From IMG/VR virus record IMGVR_UViG_3300033146_000946, positions 62,001 to 126,000 of that record: a stretch of 64,000 nt of DNA; one strand, written 5' to 3'. The DNA is from a virus. Each line of letters starts with the position of its first letter. The first letter of the stretch is position 1. Under the pieces are notes generated by a model, which made no database searches, was not told the DNA's origin, and worked only from the letters and a program-made list of their open reading frames with translations. Positions 47,793-56,890 of the stretch are shown here, one piece after another. The position numbers were made by a program, and so were the translations under genes.

Positions 47793-50700
47793 TTATTCAA
47801 AATCATGATTAACTTTATCTAATTTAACTTTATCTGGAATATCATCTAAACCAATATCGATAAATAAAGATTGTTGTTTAACACGAGAGATGTTAAATTT
47901 ATTTAACATCTTATCTATTTGTTTATTATAATAACTAATATCTATTTCAGATATGTCCTTAGCTAATTTAATAAATTTATAATTTTCACCAGTTTTTTTC
48001 TCATAAAACTTTTTAAATTTTGGATCAGTTAAAGGTTTACACGTAATAATGTAAGGAATAGTTGTATCAACTGCAGGTTTAGAATGAGTAAGATGTTCAT
48101 ATTGAGCTGCTAAAAATGCAACTTGACCAGTTTTATCATCGTATTCATCTAAATCTTTATTTAATCTAATCCTATATTCAAAATCCTTTAATTCTAATCC
48201 AGTAAAATCATATGCTTCTCTAATAACTTCTTCCATTGGTTTATTATTAAACCAATATTCAATAGCTAAATCACGAGCCCTATCTTGTACATAACAATTA
48301 CGAGATGATTTTAATGAAGATCCATGTAAGTGAGTATGTCCTTCAATTTCAACAACATAATTTTTCATAGCACAAAAATAAGCTGGTCCTACAATATCTA
48401 GTTCCATTTGCATATAATTTTCATCAATACCAAATTGATTAATCATTAATTGATCTAACCATTTATTAGTTTCTTCTTCAGAAATCCATTTATCAATAGC
48501 AAGACCATCAGTATTATGTAAAACTATATTACCTAATGCTGTAACAAAAGTTCCATCATCAGTTGATATATCATAAACATATGTATCATTTTTATTAGAT
48601 ATTATTATATTATTTTTAATAACTAAACCATTAGAATAATCTTCATCATTATATCTAACACATCTATATGTATTACCATTATTAACTAAATATATTTTAC
48701 AATCATTAAATATAAATTGTATACCAGCAGCTAATGTTTTAGATGAGGTATCAATATATCTATTTTTACGCATACTATAAGGTTTAATTGCATACGTTGA
48801 ATCAGCTAATAAACCACCAATAAATGCATCACCTTTTTCGACATTGTTTATAATATCAATAGGCACTTTACTATATCCATTTTTTGTATATAATTTTTTA
48901 ATTAAAAACTCATATATTTTAAAACTATTTTTACCCCAAGGTATAAGTTCATAATGATTTCTAAATTCTGTTGTTCTAAATCTACATTCAAATTTTGAAC
49001 CAATATATAAATTTAGTAATTTAACAATGTTTGTTTTTATATGTTTATATTTTTTACTTAAAATTAATTTTGTTTTTAAAGTTCTAAATCTAGTTTTATA
49101 TGTATCTATTTTAATATTATTAAGTAAAAATCCATATAACCATGCTAATTCATTATTTATAAAATTATTATTTGGTATATAAAAATAATCAGTTAATTCA
49201 ATATGACTTTTATTTACGATAATATCTTTTGGTGTTAATTCTTCTTCATTATTATTAAATAAAGAATGATCTTCTGTTATATCAACAAAACCATTTTTTA
49301 TTCTAGTTCTATATATATTTTTTGATACTTCATGTCGTTTCGTATAATTAATATCAGCCCAACCATGTCTAGTTAAAGCTTTAATAGGTTCAACTACTTC
49401 ATAATTTTTAGCATCACCTCTATGTATATCTTCAATAGGAATTATATCTACCATATTCATAAATTTATTTTTAACCCAAATAGGAGTATCACCAGTTACA
49501 CTATCGAGTTCTACTAATTCATCTTCGTATTTAACAATAGTTTTACCAGTAGTATATCTACACATTGCTGTAATAGTTGCACCAGTTATAGTATCACCAT
49601 ATGTTGAACTTTTTAAACCTTGAATACCATAAATAGAATTCAAAATAATTTTAATAGCAAGCTGTTGAGAATCAAGCATAGGAACTAATTCAGGATTAGT
49701 TTTAGCTGCTTCTTTCATCTCTTTTTTAATAGCTTTACGTTCAGCCCAAAGCATCTTAATTTCTTTTTTAAGAATACCTTCAATATCATTTCTAACACGA
49801 ACTACGAGATCTACACCAAAGTTTTTATCTGGAAATGAATGCCAATCATATTTAGCAGTCTTTTTAAATTTGTATTTACCAGTATAAGGTCTAACTTCAA
49901 TTAATTTAGTTGTATCAGGTCCTAAATTAAAAGTACATATAGCAGAAGGATACATAGATGTAAAGTCAAGTTTATATGTATCTTCAAATTTACCATATTT
50001 ATATAAACCAACGAGTGCACCTTGATATTTTAATTCTTTATTATCATATTTTCTAAATTGATATCTAGTACCAGTTCTAGAATTATATTTACTAAAATTA
50101 GTTTCAGTAGATATAAGTTTATTTTTATAAAAGTTACGAGCTAAAAATATTTTAGGTATAAAAGATGGATAACTATTCATAGTATCATTTAAAGATACTT
50201 GAACTTTTTCAGCAAGTGTTATATCATTTCTAATATAAACAGCACCTACATGTTCAGTTCTAATAACATCTGCTTTTTGATATGACCATAATAAATCTGG
50301 ATTTTCAGTTCTAACTTTTTCAGTATTTCTAATAGCATCTTCAAGTTCAACATCAGCATCTTTATCAAGTGGTACTTTATAATGTCGTGCTAATGTTTTT
50401 AATGATTTATTTTTAAGACCATATAATGATTGATCTTTAAGAACTTTAAGATACATATCATAATGTATTCTACCATTAATAAATATTTGACCTCTGTCAT
50501 TTATAAATGGAGATTTATTTTCTCGAGCAAAACCTTGCATAGATACTTTTCTAATTTTACATCGATTATAAAAATAAGGAAAGTCAAATATTTCTGAGTT
50601 ATATCCAGCTAATATATCAACATCCCATTTTCTCATAGCTTCTACAAAATCTTGTAGAATAAATAAATCTGTTTTATCTTCGTCATAATTATTAAGTAAT

Positions 50701-51185
50701 GTATAATTTAACTTTTCCTTTGATCCATCAGGATGATAATCCCAAATAGAAAATCCTATACAAATAATAGGTTGTTTTTCTGGTTTTGGGAATACATCAT
50801 CACCAACAGTTCTAGTCTCAATATCCCAGAACATTATTCTAATTTTTTCTTCATGAGGAAATTTTAAAATAAAATCTGGATCACTAATATATAATTGTTC
50901 GACATAACTATTATTATAAATTTGATTTATTTTATCTTTATGTCTATCAAGAAATTCTCGTTGTTGAGCCGTATCATTAAATACGACTCTTTTATAATTA
51001 GTTAATTCATCATCTGGGATTTTAGTCCATTTTTCAATAGCTTTATTTGAGACAGAAACTTCTGGAAAAGCTGACTCTTCCAGAAGATTAAAAGGTTTAA
51101 AAGGAAAATTTGTATATACAAATTTATTATTATGAAAGATCCTCAGATTCGTTTTCGTTGCTTTCAACAGTAGCGGTACTTTCAT
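47793..51185 (-). CDS. Family B DNA polymerase carrying an intein
   Basis: 1130 codons, of which 330 are intein; the mature enzyme is 800 residues. The 3'-5' exonuclease has Exo I FWDIET (120-123), Exo II AGYNSEIFDFPYF (about 193) and Exo III YQKADVIRTEH. Polymerase motif A is KLDFTSMYPS (Asp407), motif B is KIILNSIYG (about 512). Motif C (DTD) is made by joining Asp561 to Thr892-Asp893 after intein removal. It is the replicative polymerase. Start follows GAGGAAG and overlaps the upstream gene by 56 bases. Confidence 0.9.
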   Translation of the reverse strand: MKVPLLLKATKTNLRIFHNNKFVYTNFPFKPFNLLEESAFPEVSVSNKAIEKWTKIPDDELTNYKRVVFNDTAQQREFLDRHKDKINQIYNNSYVEQLYISDPDFILKFPHEEKIRIMFWDIETRTVGDDVFPKPEKQPIICIGFSIWDYHPDGSKEKLNYTLLNNYDEDKTDLFILQDFVEAMRKWDVDILAGYNSEIFDFPYFYNRCKIRKVSMQGFARENKSPFINDRGQIFINGRIHYDMYLKVLKDQSLYGLKNKSLKTLARHYKVPLDKDADVELEDAIRNTEKVRTENPDLLWSYQKADVIRTEHVGAVYIRNDITLAEKVQVSLNDTMNSYPSFIPKIFLARNFYKNKLISTETNFSKYNSRTGTRYQFRKYDNKELKYQGALVGLYKYGKFEDTYKLDFTSMYPSAICTFNLGPDTTKLIEVRPYTGKYKFKKTAKYDWHSFPDKNFGVDLVVRVRNDIEGILKKEIKMLWAERKAIKKEMKEAAKTNPELVPMLDSQQLAIKIILNSIYGIQGLKSSTYGDTITGATITAMCRYTTGKTIVKYEDELVELDSVTGDTPIWVKNKFMNMVDIIPIEDIHRGDAKNYEVVEPIKALTRHGWADINYTKRHEVSKNIYRTRIKNGFVDITEDHSLFNNNEEELTPKDIIVNKSHIELTDYFYIPNNNFINNELAWLYGFLLNNIKIDTYKTRFRTLKTKLILSKKYKHIKTNIVKLLNLYIGSKFECRFRTTEFRNHYELIPWGKNSFKIYEFLIKKLYTKNGYSKVPIDIINNVEKGDAFIGGLLADSTYAIKPYSMRKNRYIDTSSKTLAAGIQFIFNDCKIYLVNNGNTYRCVRYNDEDYSNGLVIKNNIIISNKNDTYVYDISTDDGTFVTALGNIVLHNTDGLAIDKWISEEETNKWLDQLMINQFGIDENYMQMELDIVGPAYFCAMKNYVVEIEGHTHLHGSSLKSSRNCYVQDRARDLAIEYWFNNKPMEEVIREAYDFTGLELKDFEYRIRLNKDLDEYDDKTGQVAFLAAQYEHLTHSKPAVDTTIPYIITCKPLTDPKFKKFYEKKTGENYKFIKLAKDISEIDISYYNKQIDKMLNKFNISRVKQQSLFIDIGLDDIPDKVKLDKVNHDFE
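48513..49502 (-). mobile_element. Intein in polymerase motif C
   Basis: Residues 562-891. It starts with Ser562 (SVTGDTPIWV), has a block B-like TEDHSLF, and ends VLHN with Asn891, followed by Thr892, giving Ser/Asn/Thr splice chemistry. The insertion site is the same as in Thermococcus-type polymerase inteins whose insert starts SVTGDTE and ends VHN before TDG. The central region has LAGLIDADG-like blocks; the first (LAWLYGFLLNN) lacks the usual acidic residue, the second (FIGGLLADS) keeps it. So protein splicing is likely intact, but the homing endonuclease is probably weakened. Confidence 0.9.
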
Positions 51186-51552
51186 TTTCAGCTTCCTCTT
51201 GTTTTTGCATATAAGTGTTTAGTCTTTCTGTAAGACTTCTAATATCATCATTGTCTATTGATTTACCAATATTAGTGATAATACTAATTGTGTCATTAGA
51301 AATGGTATCCAATTCATCTAAGATATTTTTATTATCTTTATAATCATTTAGCAATTTAGCATTAACAATCATTTTAGATAGAATATCAAATAGTTCATTG
51401 AATCCCATACTAGTAGCAGCAAGAAGTGCACTTGTAATTTGATCATCATTAAGATCTTTTGTTTCTAATTCATTGATAACATTTTCATAAATTTCACCAA
51501 TTTTTGGGTTTTCTGATACACTATGATACATAGTATTGTTGTTTTTACTCAT
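51130..51552 (-). CDS. Unknown 140-residue acidic helical protein
   Basis: Not recognised. Mostly helical with an acidic, low-complexity C-terminus (EEAENESTATVESNENESED), so an adaptor or polymerase-associated protein is possible. It overlaps the polymerase start by 56 bases and the upstream gene by 8. Confidence 0.4.
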   Translation of the reverse strand: MSKNNNTMYHSVSENPKIGEIYENVINELETKDLNDDQITSALLAATSMGFNELFDILSKMIVNAKLLNDYKDNKNILDELDTISNDTISIITNIGKSIDNDDIRSLTERLNTYMQKQEEAENESTATVESNENESEDLS

Positions 51553-51976
51553 CTTTTAATTCCTTTAGTTTAAGTAAGATATTAACCAATTCATCATTTA
51601 AATCAGTTGTAATATTATTAACAGATTGTTCAATATATTTTCTAGATAATGTCATAGATATTTTAGCAAGATCGTCATAATCAAGATTAGAATCTTTAAT
51701 TATTTTTTCAATTGCTAAAATTAATTTATAAGAATATTCTAATTGCCCAATTGCATTAGTCAATAATTGTAAACTCATTGCATATGTAGTTCCAATCATA
51801 TCTTTTTGCGTTTCTTCATCAGGTAATATACCTTCATCGTTAACAAATTGCGATTTAAATAAATTATAATATTCATCAAATTCAGTTCTAACTTTTTCAC
51901 CCAGAGTAGAATAATCGACATTTTTTAAATTTTCAATAATGTCATCTATCTCAACAGGTTCTGTTACGTCTATCAT
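51545..51976 (-). CDS. Unknown 143-residue helical acidic protein
   Basis: Not recognised. Similar in size and helical style to the protein encoded next downstream, with which it overlaps; the two may have arisen by duplication or form a complex. This is inference. Confidence 0.4.
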   Translation of the reverse strand: MIDVTEPVEIDDIIENLKNVDYSTLGEKVRTEFDEYYNLFKSQFVNDEGILPDEETQKDMIGTTYAMSLQLLTNAIGQLEYSYKLILAIEKIIKDSNLDYDDLAKISMTLSRKYIEQSVNNITTDLNDELVNILLKLKELKDE

Positions 51977-51986
51977 ATAATATCCT

Positions 51987-52349
51987 TTATATTAAAGCCC
52001 AATCTCGAATATTCTTAGAATATTTAAGTTTCTTTTTATTAGTATTTAGTTCTCGTAAAATCGCTTCATCTGATATAGAATCATATCCTATACATTTAAA
52101 TCTTTTACCAGTTTTAACATTAAAATAATCTTGTCCTTTATGAAAATTTGCATGTGTTAAAATTAATCTTTTATGAGAATCATATTTAGCATTTGTTCTA
52201 TATAAAATAAAATCTTCACCTATATTATCTCTTAATTTTTCAACTAATTTTCTAGAATTAGTTAATAAATAAATTTCATCAAATAAAATTTCACGTCCAG
52301 TTTCATCATTTAATGTTACATAATCGAAATGTGATACAGTAAATTCCAT
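51987..52349 (-). CDS. Unknown 120-residue protein
   Basis: ATG 52349 has a GGAGC site; the frame to 52397 would run into the upstream gene. Mixed alpha/beta (EFTVSHFDYVTLNDETG, EIYLLTNSRKLVEKLRD). No family recognised. Confidence 0.4.
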   Translation of the reverse strand: MEFTVSHFDYVTLNDETGREILFDEIYLLTNSRKLVEKLRDNIGEDFILYRTNAKYDSHKRLILTHANFHKGQDYFNVKTGKRFKCIGYDSISDEAILRELNTNKKKLKYSKNIRDWALI

Positions 52350-52371
52350 ATTAGTGCTCCTATTATAAATA

Positions 52372-52893
52372 CTATTTAATGATATGTAATCTTTCAAAAC
52401 TAAGAGTTTCTCTTAGTTCTTCAATCATATCATTTATATATACATTATTTTTATATAAAGTATTCTCTTTATCTATCATTAATTTAATAATATTAACTAA
52501 ATGTATTACAACACCTTCTGTCAATATTAAATCATTAATATCAGATTTAGCATGAGTAACTGTTATATAATATAGTATATATAAAATTGAATCAATTTTC
52601 AAGTTATTTTCATAATTATTCGATATTATATATTTTATAATAGAATTATAGATATAACTGTAAGGTAAAGCATTTACGATTTTTGATTTATTATTAATTT
52701 TAGATTTTAATAAACATATTTTATTATCATCTATTAAAATATTAAAATTATTATTATTTAATTCAGTAGAATATGTAGATAGAATCAAATCTAAATCAAT
52801 ATCATTAATAATAGTTATCCCAGAATTTTTTAAAAAAATTGATCTAGGATAACCATAATCTGCTATAAAATCAATTAATGAACTAATGTTCAT
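52372..52893 (-). CDS. Unknown 173-residue protein downstream of the Ubl gene
   Basis: Not recognised. Helical, many Ile/Asn/Tyr residues. It starts 2 bases after the Ubl stop, so it is co-translated with it and could act with that system. Confidence 0.4.
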   Translation of the reverse strand: MNISSLIDFIADYGYPRSIFLKNSGITIINDIDLDLILSTYSTELNNNNFNILIDDNKICLLKSKINNKSKIVNALPYSYIYNSIIKYIISNNYENNLKIDSILYILYYITVTHAKSDINDLILTEGVVIHLVNIIKLMIDKENTLYKNNVYINDMIEELRETLSFERLHIIK

Positions 52894-52895
52894 TA

Positions 52896-53114
52896 TTAAC
52901 CACCAATTAATTGATTCATAATAGTAATAGTTTTTGCATCCTGAAGTTCATCTTCTAATACAAAATCTTTCATATAAGGTGAACCATTAATATAAATTGT
53001 CTTATTATTTCTTTTTTCAGAATTAATAAAATCAATTGCTTCTTTTAAATCGTAATCTTTTACAACTGGGCCATTTGTATCAATCATTTCGATTGTAATT
53101 TTTTTGTTACTCAT
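52896..53114 (-). CDS. Small ubiquitin-like (beta-grasp) protein ending in Gly-Gly
   Basis: 72 residues. Strand ITIEMIDTNG, helix LKEAIDFINSE, strand TIYINGSPY, and the end LEDELQDAKTITIMNQLIGG. A terminal Gly-Gly after a short beta strand is the hallmark of proteins activated by E1/ThiF enzymes (ubiquitin, ThiS, MoaD, PRTRC protein C types). An E1-like gene is in the same operon. The stop comes directly after Gly-Gly, so no protease is needed to expose it. Start overlaps the GroES stop (TAATG). Confidence 0.6.
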   Translation of the reverse strand: MSNKKITIEMIDTNGPVVKDYDLKEAIDFINSEKRNNKTIYINGSPYMKDFVLEDELQDAKTITIMNQLIGG

Positions 53115-53395
53115 TATTCATCTCCTAATATAATTAAAATGTCAGACTCATCCATTATTAAATATTTTTTATCTCTTAATTCAATTTCAGTTCCAGCATA
53201 CTTCCCATGTAATACTGTATCACCTATTACTGCGGTCATATCATAATCAGATGTACCTGGACCAGTAGCAATCACTTTTGCTAATTGTGGTCTATCTTGA
53301 GCTTGATCTGGAATATAAATTCCACCTTTAGTAATTGTTTCTTTTTCGATAGGTTCTAATAAAATTTTAGAACCTAATAATGTTACATTTTTCAT
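53114..53395 (-). CDS. groES: GroES-family co-chaperonin
   Basis: 93 residues with GSKILLEPIEKETITKGGIY, VIATGPGTSDYD, DTVLHGKYAGTEIELRDKKY and LIMDESDILIIL, matching GroES from end to end. Because no GroEL is seen, it probably caps the host GroEL, as T4 gp31 does. The mobile loop is KETITKGGIYIPDQAQDR, which has an IY pair as in other GroES. Coupled to the Ubl gene. Confidence 0.85.
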   Translation of the reverse strand: MKNVTLLGSKILLEPIEKETITKGGIYIPDQAQDRPQLAKVIATGPGTSDYDMTAVIGDTVLHGKYAGTEIELRDKKYLIMDESDILIILGDE

Positions 53396-53398
53396 AAA

Positions 53399-55702
53399 TT
53401 AACCTTTATTTAATTCATCTTCTAAATTATAAATTGAACTAGCAATTACACTATCATTTTTAAGTGAAAGAAGTTTAGATACAACTGTATCATAACCAAC
53501 CGTTGATTTCATTTTTGATTGATCAATCATACATATATATGTACCATTAATATATATTTCTTTATCTGTTTCAGCAACAATATTATCTAATTCTGGATTC
53601 ATAAAAACAAATGATTCTTTTAAATTATATGCTATAACATAATTTTTACCAGATAATCCTGTAACTTTAATACCATCATATTCAACTTTATTTTGTTTAT
53701 CAAAATATTTCACATAATTACAATCTAAATCTTCAACTTTTTTAGTTAAAAATTCTTTCGATTTATCAATATATAATTGATATGATTTATCAATCATAAT
53801 TTTATATTTAATATAATCAAATTTAGTTTCACATGATTTAAATACATGATTATTAATATATTCCATATTGCTAATTGATGATCTGTAACTACTATCTCTA
53901 GTTTTTAATATACAAATATTATATAATGTATTAAATACTTTTTTGCCTTTAATTTTAATATCAACACCATCAATATTCATTTCATATATATTTGTTTTAT
54001 CAGTTGTTTTAAATTTAAAATAATTTTTATCTATAAAATAACCTGAACTTAAACCAATAAATACTGACAAACCTTTTTTTGTAATATTATCAATGAATAA
54101 TTGAGCAGATGCTTGTGAATTATAACATGACATTTCTTTTAATACATTTATAATTTCATTTTTATTAATTCGTTTTTCATTAATATATGTAAAATTACTA
54201 CCATTCTTATATAATTCAATTTTAATATTTACTGTATTATTAAACTCAATAAATATATCACGTGATTCTTTAGTATAAGTAATTACCGATTCCAGATGAT
54301 TAAATATTTTTCTAGTTAATTGTTCAATTATTTCATCTTCATTTGTTTGTTTTCTAAAATATAATACCATATATTCATTTGCTAATGTATATAATCTTTC
54401 TTTTAATGATTCATCATTAAATTGAATAGCAAAATCGTTATATGAAATTTTACCTTTTTCATGTTCATATAAAATATCATCTGTAATTTTAACATCATCA
54501 CCAGTTGATTTTTGTTTTTTAATTACATATAAATATTCATTAGATAAATTCTTTAAACCTTTTAAAACATCTTTAAAAGTATGTTTATATTTATGTGAAG
54601 GTAAATATGTGCTTAAACGTAATGTTTTATCTGAACCTTCAAAATATAAATTATCTATTTTAATATTTTCACTCAAAATTTTATTTAGAGATTTATCTAT
54701 AACTTCTTCGATATCAAAAGTATGAACTTTTGGATCAGATGTAATAGTAGTAAATTGAAATTTACTACCATCACCAAATGAAATTATATATCTACCTTCA
54801 TCTAAATAATTAAAAGGTACACCTCTAAAAAGAACATTAACATAATTAATAGAATTTAACATAATAAAATCATTAGCATTATGATATAAGTCCATTGTAT
54901 CAGAACTATTATTAGTTGCTTTATCAGAATGTACAGATTTAACAATACGTTCAGAATCAGGATCTTTAAAATATGATGTTACCATACAATATCTTTTATT
55001 TTCAATATTAAATATTTTATCTATTTTAGATATTATTAATATATTATCAGTTCTATAAGAATCAGTAGAAGGATTATTTAAATTAATATCTATAAATTCT
55101 AATGGATTTACAAATGATAATTTTAATTTTTTCGCAGTATTATTAAATTTTTTAATAATATTATTTTTAATTTCAAGTTCTTTATTAAAAGTAAATTTAG
55201 CTAAATTTGTTAAAGTATCATTACTTATAATATCATCATTATATTTATCCATTAAGTCTTTAAGTTCATATACTTTTTGTTTATTAATTTTATAACTTAA
55301 AGTTGTTTTAGTAATCATTAATGTTACTATTTCATTTATAGTTAATGGTGAATTTTCTGATATTTCTGTAATAAATTCATATAAATTTTCAGTTGATGTT
55401 TGTTCTAATTTATAATTAAATCCAGTATCAATAGCTTTAGTTTTTTCAATAATAAATCCGAAATTATATGAATAAGTATCTTCTGTATATGATATAATTA
55501 AAATTAAATAACTTTTCTTTTTTATATCAATTGAAAATAAACTAAAACCATTTCTGGTATTTAATATATCTGATATATCATTAGTAAATTTTTCTACTAC
55601 ATCATAATTATTTTTAACTTCATCTAAATTTAAATAATTAAAAAATAATAGATCAAAAAATTCTTTATCTGAATTTTGTCCAGACGTACTAAATGTTTTC
55701 AT
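53399..55702 (-). CDS. Unknown 767-residue protein between E1-like and GroES genes
   Basis: Not recognised. The N-terminal 120 residues look like an alpha/beta domain. The rest has several beta-rich sections (RYIISFGDGSKFQFTT, VFIGLSSGYFIDKNYF) and a C-terminal section (KNYVIAYNLKESFVFMNP). No Cys-motif typical of a RING or HECT ligase was found. It could be the conjugation target, an E2/E3 analogue, or unrelated. Confidence 0.4.
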   Translation of the reverse strand: MKTFSTSGQNSDKEFFDLLFFNYLNLDEVKNNYDVVEKFTNDISDILNTRNGFSLFSIDIKKKSYLILIISYTEDTYSYNFGFIIEKTKAIDTGFNYKLEQTSTENLYEFITEISENSPLTINEIVTLMITKTTLSYKINKQKVYELKDLMDKYNDDIISNDTLTNLAKFTFNKELEIKNNIIKKFNNTAKKLKLSFVNPLEFIDINLNNPSTDSYRTDNILIISKIDKIFNIENKRYCMVTSYFKDPDSERIVKSVHSDKATNNSSDTMDLYHNANDFIMLNSINYVNVLFRGVPFNYLDEGRYIISFGDGSKFQFTTITSDPKVHTFDIEEVIDKSLNKILSENIKIDNLYFEGSDKTLRLSTYLPSHKYKHTFKDVLKGLKNLSNEYLYVIKKQKSTGDDVKITDDILYEHEKGKISYNDFAIQFNDESLKERLYTLANEYMVLYFRKQTNEDEIIEQLTRKIFNHLESVITYTKESRDIFIEFNNTVNIKIELYKNGSNFTYINEKRINKNEIINVLKEMSCYNSQASAQLFIDNITKKGLSVFIGLSSGYFIDKNYFKFKTTDKTNIYEMNIDGVDIKIKGKKVFNTLYNICILKTRDSSYRSSISNMEYINNHVFKSCETKFDYIKYKIMIDKSYQLYIDKSKEFLTKKVEDLDCNYVKYFDKQNKVEYDGIKVTGLSGKNYVIAYNLKESFVFMNPELDNIVAETDKEIYINGTYICMIDQSKMKSTVGYDTVVSKLLSLKNDSVIASSIYNLEDELNKG

Positions 55703-55714
55703 TTTTTTATCCTT

Positions 55715-56287
55715 TTAAAATATATGATTTAATTCTGTTGGTAAAATATTTTTTCTACTGTATGTTAATAGAGCTTGTGCTAAAATTTGAGCAATAATTC
55801 TATTGCCTAATTCAATTTCATTTTTTTCTAATTGATAAGGAAATTGACAACTGAAACTTTCAGTAGAATCATCGATTGTATTTAGATAATCATTTGTATC
55901 TGAACTAAATAAACCAACTGCTCTACCATTAGATCTAGAGTCAATAAATGGAATATTATTTTCCTTATAATTTTTGAAAACTTCTCTTCTAATAATATTA
56001 TTATCAGCACAAATAAGAATTAAATTATATTCTTGTAAGTCAGAATAATTAACTCGTTTTACTTCATATTCCAAGTTAAAATATCTTTCTTCTAATGCTT
56101 CTACTTTATAAGAATCAATATCACTAGATTCGAAATTTTGATATCTAATATTTTTCATTTCAACATTATCATCATCGACAGCAATAAACTCCCAATCTGA
56201 TTCAAATTGATCATTATCTATTAGATTATCAAGTGTTTCTATAAAATAAGAACCGATACCACCAGCTCCTATAATTAATACTTTCAT
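55715..56287 (-). CDS. ThiF/E1-like adenylyltransferase
   Basis: 190 residues. VLIIGAGGIGSYF is the nucleotide-binding loop. Next come DDDNVEMKNIRYQNF (the D-x-D-x-V...N...R...Q motif), K at SYKVEAL, and ICADNNIIRREVF, the C-x-D...R motif. Cys occurs at FSCQFPY, a possible thioester site. It is shorter than full E1 enzymes and similar to ThiF/PRTRC-F sizes. It should adenylate the C-terminal Gly of a Ubl such as the 72-residue protein downstream. Confidence 0.7.
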   Translation of the reverse strand: MKVLIIGAGGIGSYFIETLDNLIDNDQFESDWEFIAVDDDNVEMKNIRYQNFESSDIDSYKVEALEERYFNLEYEVKRVNYSDLQEYNLILICADNNIIRREVFKNYKENNIPFIDSRSNGRAVGLFSSDTNDYLNTIDDSTESFSCQFPYQLEKNEIELGNRIIAQILAQALLTYSRKNILPTELNHIF

Positions 56288-56296
56288 TTTTATCTC

Positions 56297-56890
56297 CTAA
56301 TACTTAATTGTTGTATATTCATTTATTTTTCCATCAATTATTTTATTTGTAATTCTTATATTACAAGAACCATTGATTATTGTGTAATTTAAAAATCCAC
56401 TACATGAAAATTGTGATGTTTCTTCTGTTTTATATAAATTAGTAACATCATATTTATCATCTAATATAAAAAATAAATGATAACCTTGTCTTTTACTAAT
56501 AGGATTTTTAGAAGAAATAAATAATTTATAATCGATTAATTTATCACCTAATAATTTTTTATAAAATTTATATACTAAATCTAATCTATACATATCTGTA
56601 TCATTAAATTTTTTATTTTTTGCATCTTTTCTTATTATATAATTTAAATTAGAATGATATATTTTATTAATATTATCTATATCTAATACAAATAAATTAG
56701 TATTTTTTATATCTGTCAATATTCCAAAACTATATGATTTAGTAATTGGACTAATATTATGATTAAGTATTTCATCTAATGTAACTTGTTTATATAATCT
56801 ATATTCACTATATTCATGTTCTATATCATATTGTACTAATGTATAATTATATTTATTTATTAAATCTAAATGTATATCAGAAACCAACAT
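56297..56890 (-). CDS. Possible archaeo-eukaryotic-type primase-like protein
   Basis: About 197 residues from ATG 56890, which has a GAGGAT site (a frame to 56911 is worse). LFVLDIDNINKIYH gives an hhhDhD motif. KNPISKRQGYHLFFILDD gives a Gly-x-His then acidic strand, as in primase-polymerase cores. The rest is not similar to known families. The phage already has a TOPRIM primase, so this would be an extra enzyme. Assignment is tentative. Confidence 0.4.
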   Translation of the reverse strand: MLVSDIHLDLINKYNYTLVQYDIEHEYSEYRLYKQVTLDEILNHNISPITKSYSFGILTDIKNTNLFVLDIDNINKIYHSNLNYIIRKDAKNKKFNDTDMYRLDLVYKFYKKLLGDKLIDYKLFISSKNPISKRQGYHLFFILDDKYDVTNLYKTEETSQFSCSGFLNYTIINGSCNIRITNKIIDGKINEYTTIKY

